Part shown: positions 60,701 to 64,000 of the stretch, in pieces
How the letters are laid out: every line of letters starts with the position of its first letter
How positions within the stretch are numbered: the stretch's first letter is position 1
Assembly: GCA_026545225.1 (NCBI GenBank)
Contig: CM048852.1
Span: 14,523,146-14,587,145, forward strand
Direction of reading: 5' to 3'
Length of the DNA stretch: 64,000 bases
DNA from: Cornus controversa
Lineage: Eukaryota > Streptophyta > Magnoliopsida > Cornales > Cornaceae
Position numbers and translations under genes: made by a program
The notes under the pieces: generated by a model
What the model was told of the DNA's origin: nothing
Databases searched by the model: none
Seen by the model: the letters and a program-made list of their open reading frames with translations, nothing else

Positions 60701-62307
60701 TGAATCTTCGAAATAGTTCATAATTATAATATCCTCCATGATATCTATTCCCTATCAATTTTGTATGCTGGCTCTCCTTTCAGGTTGCCACCAGAGGGAA
60801 CGGTGCAACTACTGTTTCTGCAACTATGATTTTTGCTTCTATGGTGATCACTCTTCCTTAGCTTTTCTCAATGCTGTCCTCAATTTGTTTTTATCAATGT
60901 ATGGCAGGCATAATATTCTTCACATGGGTTTTGCTAACACTTTTTAGTTTACAAATTCATGCAGGTTGGGATTAATATATTTGTTACTGGGGGTATTGGA
61001 GGGGTGCATAGACATGGAGAGAAGAGTAAGCTACCTATGTGTATCTATCATGCTAGAAATAAGTTTGCTTTCACACACAAAAATCTCCCTTTCTAAAAAT
61101 CTTTCTGATCCTTCCTTTCTTTTCTCCTTTACTCTTCCTCTTCTTCAAATTTCTTTGATTTCCTTCAAAAAATTTATGCATTTCCCTTCTTCAATAAACC
61201 CTAATTAATGCATTCCCCTTCTTCTTGTATTGCCTTTTCTCTTCTTAAATTGCTTCTTCTTGTACTCATGTATGATAATAAATGTATGTGCAGTATCCTT
61301 TTCTTCTCTCTTCTTATTTTTTTCTCTTCTTCTGCTTTATTACTAATATTTTATGAACTTAATGTCCATAGTTTATAGTTTTCAATTCTTCTTTACTGCA
61401 ATATTTTGCAAATAATGACAGACTATTTGAATCTTGATTACTGTACCATTACTGTACTTTTATTTTTCGGCTTGCATTGTTAGTTGTCATGTTAGTTGGG
61501 GAAAAAAAATCTATTTTATGATGTTCAATATGCCCCTCCTGAAAAAAATCTATTGTGCAATTTTAAGGTTTGGAAGTAAAAACAATTTATATGAGATGCA
61601 ATGATGATTTTGTATCAAAAAGTGATGGGCGAAGAAGAATGAATCATCCTAACCAGAAAAAAAAATGAATGGATTATTTTAATCTAGAGCCAGCAACTTG
61701 TCGTTATTACCTTCCAAGTAATGCTGCTAAACAATATGGCACATGCTTATCTTACCTCTTTTATAGCTATCAACCCAGGATGTGAAGCTTGGAATAGCTG
61801 CATCAAACGTTAACTCTTGGGTGGTAAAAGAAATTCTATTTTAATGTCATGAGATGTTCTTCATTAATTTTTTTGTGAAGATTTCCTTAAGTAACACATT
61901 TATTACTCATTGTTTAAAATGTTTGGTGTGTTCACTAGCTGATGCTCAAATTTGTTTTTAGAAGTCTCTGCTTAACTGAAATATGAACTCCCCTTCTTTA
62001 AGTTGTGCTTATTGATATTCCATTTTGCAGCAATGGATATATCTTCTGATCTCACAGAGCTTGGAAGGACTCCTATAGCAGTAATCTCTGCCGGTGTAAA
62101 ATCAATATTGGATATTCCCAGAACCCTTGAGTACTTGGTATTGTTAGTTCTATGTCTGAATATCATGAGAAGCCAATGAACATAGATTCAAGCTATTAAT
62201 TAACAATAATTTTTTTTGCCCTGATGTAGGAAACTCAGGGAGTTTGTGTTGCTGCTTATAAGACCAATGAGTTTCCAGCATTTTTCACAGAAACAAGTGG
62301 CTGTAAG
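33708..62307 (+). CDS. PUMY: Pseudouridine-5'-phosphate glycosidase (PsuG/IndA family), eight exons, C-terminus beyond window
   Basis: Splits pseudouridine 5'-phosphate into uracil and ribose 5-phosphate, the second step of pseudouridine breakdown after the PUKI kinase; in plants it is peroxisomal. Exons: 33708-33779, 35474-35585, 38561-38671, 47085-47167, 60784-60843, 60965-61025, 62031-62137, 62230-62307. They total 684 nt, 228 codons, one open frame with GT-AG introns throughout. Motifs: RLANLQRHF (PTS2-like, residues 8-16), [16 protein letters not shown] (conserved Glu), [10 protein letters not shown] (conserved Lys), [21 protein letters not shown] and SAGVKSILD (conserved Asp and Lys). 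The family is about 330 residues, so roughly 100 residues should follow after 64000. Introns 3 (8.4 kb) and 4 (13.6 kb) are filled with retrotransposons. The ATG at 33708 is chosen because it gives the PTS2 and the correct frame. Confidence 0.9.
34500..35330 (-). mobile_element. Possible decayed LTR in intron 1
   Basis: Repetitive, inverted words such as AACTGCCAGTCAGTTGG / CTGACAGTTAGTAAC and CACCTGTC recur through 34840-35180, as in some gypsy LTRs. No clear TG/CA edges, primer site or coding domain was found. Weak call. Confidence 0.3.
35474..35585 (+). CDS. PUMY: Host gene exon 2
   Basis: Acceptor CTATAG and donor GTATGC. It encodes [20 protein letters not shown] through ALESTIISH, ending one base into a Gly codon. 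The Glu of ALEST corresponds to the catalytic Glu of bacterial PsuG. Confidence 0.9.
36328..36480 (+). mobile_element. Fragment related to the LTR-like segment at 28560
   Basis: Starts TGTCATGCATCG and shares TGCCACATAGGCGACACGCG-type and AGGAGGA...CATGGCA words with 28560-28650. It abuts a copia RT fragment and may be a partial LTR in intron 2. Confidence 0.4.
36484..36650 (-). pseudogene. Ty1/copia reverse transcriptase N-terminal fragment
   Basis: Minus strand reads [20 protein letters not shown] followed, after a small frameshift, by [19 protein letters not shown]. This is the conserved start of the copia RT domain (W-LV ... GCKWVF ... LVAKGF). The fragment stops there on both sides. Confidence 0.75.
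36641..37110 (-). pseudogene. RTE-type LINE, 5' UTR and endonuclease start
   Basis: Minus strand 36838-36645 reads [31 protein letters not shown] and EFEGYKLHF, the start of the RTE-clade AP-endonuclease (TWN motif, QE catalytic pair). 37110-36990 holds ACAGCCGGTCTGAAGCCCGG, a word typical of plant RTE 5' regions. The 3' part is missing, the opposite of usual LINE 5' truncation. Confidence 0.7.
37111..38560. other. Intron 2, distal part, no element recognised
   Basis: AT-rich unique-looking intron sequence. No coding or LTR signature was seen. Confidence 0.5.
38561..38671 (+). CDS. PUMY: Host gene exon 3
   Basis: Acceptor TTATGTTCAG and donor GTGTTT. It encodes [20 protein letters not shown] through ILDGVPCV, leaving one base for the next codon. 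Confidence 0.92.
38803..38850. repeat. (CT)n microsatellite followed by C16
   Basis: CT dinucleotide run directly joined to 16 C residues at 38835-38850, next to the poly-T (poly-A complement) end of an L1 fragment. Confidence 0.9.
38851..40295 (-). pseudogene. L1-type LINE 3' part in intron 3 (first copy)
   Basis: The left edge is a poly-T run (38853-38860), the complement of an L1 poly-A tail. Minus-strand reading gives [20 protein letters not shown] and [20 protein letters not shown] (40143-39990) from the RT-distal region. It then gives WQTVPPFDL and [20 protein letters not shown] with [20 protein letters not shown] (39490-39138), the RT-associated zinc-binding domain. Stops and frameshifts are present. 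It is interrupted by an LTR-like insertion at about 39525-39850. Confidence 0.75.
39525..39850. mobile_element. Probable solo LTR inside the L1 fragment
   Basis: Edges TGTTATGACAAAC and CATTCCTAAAACA give TG...CA termini. The block AATTTACATGGTTTGCCGAT with CCTACGTCCATGG is typical of some copia LTRs. The L1 reading stops and resumes across it. A target duplication is not clear. Confidence 0.45.
40296..40750 (-). pseudogene. L1-type LINE 3' end (second copy)
   Basis: Left edge AGTTTTTTTTGAGTAAAG complements a poly-A tail. Minus strand reads [34 protein letters not shown] and [20 protein letters not shown], the zinc-binding C-terminal region of plant L1 RTs. Confidence 0.75.
41268..41395. repeat. 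64-bp tandem duplication in the L1
   Basis: TTTCATAACAT...GAGGAGTGGGAGGCTTGTT...TATGGATACATA occurs twice in direct tandem with about eight differences, ending 8 bp before the copia insertion. Confidence 0.75.
41404..41631 (-). mobile_element. 3' LTR of copia element 1
   Basis: TG...CA termini, 228 bp. On the minus strand it starts TGTTGGATAACCC directly after the polypurine tract. Confidence 0.9.
41640..43620 (-). pseudogene. Copia element 1 reverse transcriptase and RNase H
   Basis: [76 protein letters not shown] (catalytic YVDD) and LRYFLGIEV. RNase [39 protein letters not shown] and [20 protein letters not shown], with catalytic acidic residues in place. A TAG replaces Trp near 42866 in ATNLD-stop-K, and two adjacent stops (TGA TAG) lie near 41942 where GICELLWLK is expected. 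Both fit C-to-T decay of a methylated element. Confidence 0.85.
43621..45069 (-). pseudogene. Copia element 1 protease and integrase
   Basis: Protease: [14 protein letters not shown]. The family has D-S/T-G-A, so the invariant Gly is Arg here. GAG-pre-integrase: [20 protein letters not shown] and [10 protein letters not shown], with zinc-binding His/Cys. Integrase core: [20 protein letters not shown] and [17 protein letters not shown] show the D-D-35-E residues. A frameshift near 44220 and another near 43850 split it. Confidence 0.85.
45070..46069 (-). pseudogene. Copia element 1 gag
   Basis: The start [13 protein letters not shown] lies 30 nt inside the primer site. [20 protein letters not shown] and [11 protein letters not shown] form the copia N-terminal gag domain. 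A zinc knuckle [14 protein letters not shown] (C-X2-C-X4-H-X4-C) reads near 45235-45190. Several frameshifts separate the two parts. Confidence 0.8.
46103..46333 (-). mobile_element. 5' LTR of copia element 1
   Basis: 231 bp, the same edges as the 3' copy, with a 3-bp insertion (CTGCTTCTTCTTG) and a few transitions. Confidence 0.9.
46951..47084. other. End of intron 3
   Basis: Short unique intron sequence between the L1 tail and exon 4. Confidence 0.6.
47085..47167 (+). CDS. PUMY: Host gene exon 4
   Basis: Acceptor ACATGTAG and donor GTAAGT. It encodes [20 protein letters not shown] then ARRDIAHV. The Lys in QKTARRD matches the conserved active-site Lys. It lies between the 8.4 kb and 13.6 kb introns. 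Confidence 0.92.
47168..47965. other. Start of intron 4, no element recognised
   Basis: AT-rich intron sequence with no coding or repeat signature that I recognise. Confidence 0.5.
47966..50882 (-). mobile_element. Solo Tekay-like LTR in intron 4 (2917 bp)
   Basis: Plus-strand edges TGTCACGTCCCGAATC and TTCAAGATCTCACA. It is flanked by TTGTT at 47961-47965 and TTGTT at 50883-50887, a perfect 5-bp duplication. It shares GGGTGAGCAACGACGGCTCA and other blocks with the LTRs at 7219 and 6485. It includes a 30-bp tandem duplication (CTTTTCAATAGGGC..., 49037-49095) and (AAT)n at 50815-50841. No internal element DNA is present. Confidence 0.9.
50888..51163. other. Intron 4 sequence between two insertions
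   Basis: Unique-looking AT-rich intron DNA. Confidence 0.5.
51164..51255 (-). mobile_element. Left LTR of small LTR element R, first part
   Basis: Starts TGGGAAAAGCCTGAGAAA, matching the right LTR of the same element (60021-60032 plus 60405-60646) for 92 bp, then is broken by a copia LTR. Confidence 0.7.
51507..52940 (-). pseudogene. Copia element 2 RT and RNase H
   Basis: [38 protein letters not shown] and [17 protein letters not shown] (catalytic YVDD). RNase [40 protein letters not shown] and [20 protein letters not shown]. Broken by stops and frameshifts near 52565, 52340 and 51800. Confidence 0.85.
53420..54640 (-). pseudogene. Copia element 2 protease and integrase
   Basis: Protease: [17 protein letters not shown]. 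The catalytic Asp of D-S-G-A is Tyr here. Integrase fragments: [20 protein letters not shown] and [20 protein letters not shown] with [20 protein letters not shown]. Several frameshifts are present and the GAG-pre-integrase part is reduced. Confidence 0.75.
54641..55668 (-). pseudogene. Copia element 2 gag
   Basis: Start [15 protein letters not shown] at 55668. [20 protein letters not shown] and [10 protein letters not shown] form the N-terminal gag domain. Zinc knuckle [14 protein letters not shown] (C-X2-C-X4-H-X4-C) near 54880. Frame breaks lie near 55330 and 55120. Confidence 0.8.
55736..58710 (+). pseudogene. Copia element 3 integrase, RT and RNase H remnants
   Basis: [18 protein letters not shown] and [12 protein letters not shown] (55745-56035) form the GAG-pre-integrase region. 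[20 protein letters not shown] and the [19 protein letters not shown] stretch are integrase. [20 protein letters not shown] with [20 protein letters not shown] (57762-57900) is RT with its YVDD box. [20 protein letters not shown] (58473) is RNase H. At least ten in-frame stops are present, for example CAG-to-TAG near 57404. Confidence 0.8.
58718..58970 (+). mobile_element. 3' LTR of copia element 3
   Basis: TG...CA edges, 253 bp. The right edge is uncertain by a few bases because TTTAGCAATTCC resembles the target sequence. Contains TATATAAATA. Confidence 0.65.
58971..59062 (-). mobile_element. Left LTR of element R, second part
   Basis: ATTCCAAGCTTAGTTACTAC to ATTTGCATCA aligns with 60550-60646 of the right LTR. 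About 52 bp that lie between the two parts in the intact copy are absent here. Confidence 0.7.
59063..60020 (-). mobile_element. Internal region of small LTR element R (about 960 bp)
   Basis: On the minus strand the polypurine tract CAAGGGGGATGGAT (59063-59076) directly precedes the LTR start TGATGCAAATA. An open frame at 59994-59659 (111 codons) starts near the 5' [18 protein letters not shown], then an acidic stretch ([20 protein letters not shown]) and a Lys-rich end. I do not recognise it. A second frame ([17 protein letters not shown]) may continue it after a frameshift. No gag, protease, RT or integrase motif was found, so the element is non-autonomous. The ORF could be a decayed gag or a captured host fragment. 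Confidence 0.5.
60021..60646 (-). mobile_element. Right LTR of element R, opened by an RTE/SINE insertion
   Basis: TGGGAAAAGC ... TATTTGCATCA, 254 bp of LTR sequence plus a 372-bp insertion and duplication at 60033-60404. On the minus strand it starts TGATGCAAATAAT and contains TATTATAAAAGG near 60500, a TATA-like box. Outer flanks of R are GAATC (left) and GATCC (right), only 3 of 5 alike. Confidence 0.65.
60033..60387 (+). mobile_element. RTE-LINE or Au-SINE-like insertion with (TTG)n tail
   Basis: The 3' end ATTCATGTAGCCGAACCCAA with GTAGTTGGGAAAAAGGCTTG and (TTG)4-5 is the shared 3' tail of plant RTE LINEs and Au SINEs. Flanked by AAAACTGGGAAAAGCTT (60016-60032) and AAATCTGGGAAAAGCTT (60388-60404), a 17-bp target duplication with one mismatch. 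The 5' 250 bp are not recognised, so it is either a 5'-truncated RTE with readthrough or a SINE-like body. Confidence 0.75.
60647..60783. other. End of intron 4
   Basis: Short intron sequence before exon 5, ending in a pyrimidine-rich acceptor (CTCTCCTTTCAG). Confidence 0.6.
60784..60843 (+). CDS. PUMY: Host gene exon 5
   Basis: Acceptor CCTTTCAG and donor GTGATC. It encodes [20 protein letters not shown], 20 codons, phase 0 on both sides. Confidence 0.9.
60965..61025 (+). CDS. PUMY: Host gene exon 6
   Basis: Acceptor TTCATGCAG and donor GTAAGC. It encodes [20 protein letters not shown] plus one base. The GGIGGVHR loop is a family signature and carries a conserved His. Confidence 0.9.
61026..62030. 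other. Intron 6
   Basis: Pyrimidine-rich 61080-61330, then AT-rich. 61080-61490 resembles 32130-32600 upstream of the gene in the same orientation (shared CCCTTCTTCAAT, ATGTATGGTGTATG/ATGTATGTGCAG and TATGAACTTAAT words and TTTGAATCTT(A/G)ATTACT). Confidence 0.5.
62031..62137 (+). CDS. PUMY: Host gene exon 7
   Basis: Acceptor ATTTTGCAG and donor GTATTG. It encodes [20 protein letters not shown] through [16 protein letters not shown]. It includes the conserved Asp and the Lys that in the bacterial enzyme forms the covalent sugar adduct. Confidence 0.92.
62230..62307 (+). CDS. PUMY: Host gene exon 8 (last in window)
   Basis: Acceptor TGATGTAG and donor GTATTT. It encodes [20 protein letters not shown] then ETSGCK. 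The gene continues past the window, since no stop is reached and the family has about 100 more residues. Confidence 0.9.
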
Positions 62308-62939
62308 GTATTTATGCCGGATTCTATATCACTTGATACGATGGTTTTAAAAAGTGGTTGAGGTCGCAGTCGTGGTTGCGGTGTTGCCATTTTGGGCTGT
62401 AACAGGGGTGACATAACTGGTATTGGCCGTCAGGATCATGAAAATTTTCAAGACTAAGAAACATGATCAAAACGAACTGATACACAAGTTTTAACTCCAA
62501 CATTTAATGAAACCATGGTTTTAGTGATTTTTAATGAATATTAAAATGTGATTAAATATGAATAATGGCCTATAAAATATAATTTTAAGGCGTTGTCGGA
62601 AGTATCAGTGTAATAATTTGTACATTGCACAATCTTTATGGCAGAATTCCATATTAAAATAAAAGATAAACATTTCATATTCACAAAAATTATATACACT
62701 GACAACTTAGAAAGTGGAAATGAGTATTCTCGTCGTTGGCACTTGGAAATCATATACATTAAAGATTATATACTCTTACTTATTTGCTTGTTCTGTTTAT
62801 AAATAATTTTTCAATGTATATCTTCTGATTTTTAAGTCACGTTCTTATGAATTTTTTTATGCAAAAGAAATCTATATTAGTATATGCATAATATGAAGTT
62901 TGTTTATACTTTATATTATACATATATGCTAATTTACTA
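62308..62939. other. Start of intron 8, no element recognised
   Basis: AT-rich intron DNA with no coding signature. Confidence 0.5.
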
Positions 62940-63880
62940 AAAGATCCAATCACGGACAATAAACTAATAACACAAAAGCACAAAATTTAATGTCATTCAG
63001 CACAACTCGACCTATGCCTACGGATTCAAAGAGATTCCACTATATACTTCTGTAGAGAAATTGTAACAATAAAGAATACCGTAGCACCAGGCCGTGTACA
63101 CAATTCTGCTCTATGTTATGGTGGCTGATACTCAAGCCTTTTGCATGTATGACTCCACGGGATTCTTTGCTAGGGGTGGCAATACTTGATACGACGCGCT
63201 AACACAACATGGGATAAGTGAGTTTAGGTTTGACTTAAATTGTGTTTGGGTCGTACTCTCGTTGACCTGAATTAATACGCTAATTAAATGTATCTTATTC
63301 GTGTTTGACCCGCCAATCTGTTTATAACCTGATTAGACTCGTTTAACTAAATGTATCGGGTTTATGTTTGAACTGACCGTAATAGTATGAAATTTTAATT
63401 AAACGTGTCTTGGCCCATTTATTAAATAGGTTACACAGGTCATATCGTGTTGACACAAAACGTCATGGGAACATAAATTGCAACCCTTACTCCTTGCTCC
63501 CTATTCGTGGTTGAACCACTCTACCAAATCCATAAACCACATCTCCATGGGTCATGTAAGGTAGAGGTTACATGACCCTCACACCCACTACTCTCTCATA
63601 AACACCAAACTACTCCCTAATGAGGTTACATCTTTTTCACTCTCATAAGTCTCAACCCATAACATAGGTATCTATTTATAGGTTTTTAAACCCAAATCCT
63701 TGTTCAACAAGGATTACAATTTCTTGGAGCCCAAGTACACCCCAACAAAAAAATTTCTAAATAAATTATAACTCTAAAATAAAACCTAATTGGATTAGGA
63801 ATCTGAGACACAATTCCTAATAACATTCAATTCGAATTTTGTTGTTGTAGATCTAAAAATCCATAATCTAAGGCGATCTA
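62940..63880. mobile_element. Possible degraded copia LTR with MITE inside
   Basis: AATTTAATGTCATTCAGC with CGACCTATGCCTACGG (62985-63025) resembles the conserved AATTTAACGTGGTTCGGTCA-type word of copia LTRs. CTATTTATAGGTTTTTAAAC (63671-63690) looks like a promoter word. ATACCATG near 63887 could be a minus-strand primer site. Edges are unclear. This is the last recognisable element in the window. Confidence 0.35.
63174..63492. mobile_element. MITE-like element, intron 8
   Basis: Ends AGGGGTGGCAATACTTG and AAATTGCAACCCTT are inverted counterparts (GGGTGGCAAT / GGGTTGCAAT). Length is about 320 bp. The interior has alternating GTGTTTGACC / GGTCGTA words and no coding capacity. This terminal word is common in plant non-autonomous DNA transposons. 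Confidence 0.5.
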
Positions 63881-64000
63881 CTCTTCATACCATGTTTATC
63901 TTTGTTTTCTAGCAATCCTACCTTTGTGTTTTAAATGTGATTCAGTGTTGAAATTCTTATTACACTTCAATTATATTGATTCAACGCTCTAAATAGTAAT

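Overview
Eudicot-type nuclear DNA from a repeat-rich plant genome. There is one recognisable host gene, and nearly everything else is LTR retrotransposons, LINEs and their decay products. The plant assignment rests on chromovirus (Tekay/Del-like), Athila and Tat/Ogre-like Ty3/gypsy elements, Ty1/copia elements, L1 and RTE LINEs with a (TTG)n tail, and a plant-type pseudouridine-5'-phosphate glycosidase gene with a peroxisomal PTS2 signal. No tRNA, rRNA, CRISPR or prokaryotic operon was seen. The species cannot be named from the sequence.

Left part (1-6480): old gypsy LTRs and a decayed copia fragment. 6485-28508 is one solo Tekay-like LTR (about 2.66 kb of its own sequence, flanked by CACAC on both sides) that was opened twice. 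A 9.9 kb composite with LTRs in inverted orientation sits at 7219-17076 (flanks TTACA/TTACA). A 9.5 kb Athila-lineage element sits at 17810-27307 (flanks ACCAT/ACCAT). The Athila element carries gag, protease and the 3' ORF, but its protease is fused in frame to the last part of integrase, so RT, RNase H and the integrase core are missing: a non-autonomous derivative.

Middle (28509-33600): a copia-like LTR segment with heat-shock-element-like TTCTAGAA boxes ahead of a TATA box, low-complexity repeats, a Tat/Ogre-type LTR end with PBS, and AT-rich intergenic DNA.

Right part (33708 to beyond the window end): the host gene, plus strand, with eight exons in the window giving 228 codons over 28.6 kb. 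Every exon joins in frame with GT-AG introns, but introns 1-4 have swollen with inserts. Intron 2 has copia and RTE pieces. Intron 3 has three L1 fragments and a copia element inserted into one of them. Intron 4 has a 2.9 kb solo LTR (TTGTT flanks), two head-to-head 5'-truncated copia elements inside one LTR of a small uncharacterised LTR element, and an RTE/SINE-type insertion with a 17-bp target duplication. The C-terminal exons lie past position 64000.

The most unusual signals are the inverted-LTR composite, the protease-integrase-tail fusion, and dense arrays of 16-bp near-palindromes (TTTCGATTGATCGAAA and relatives) shared by unrelated retrotransposon lineages. All calls come from reading by eye; no alignments or database searches were run.
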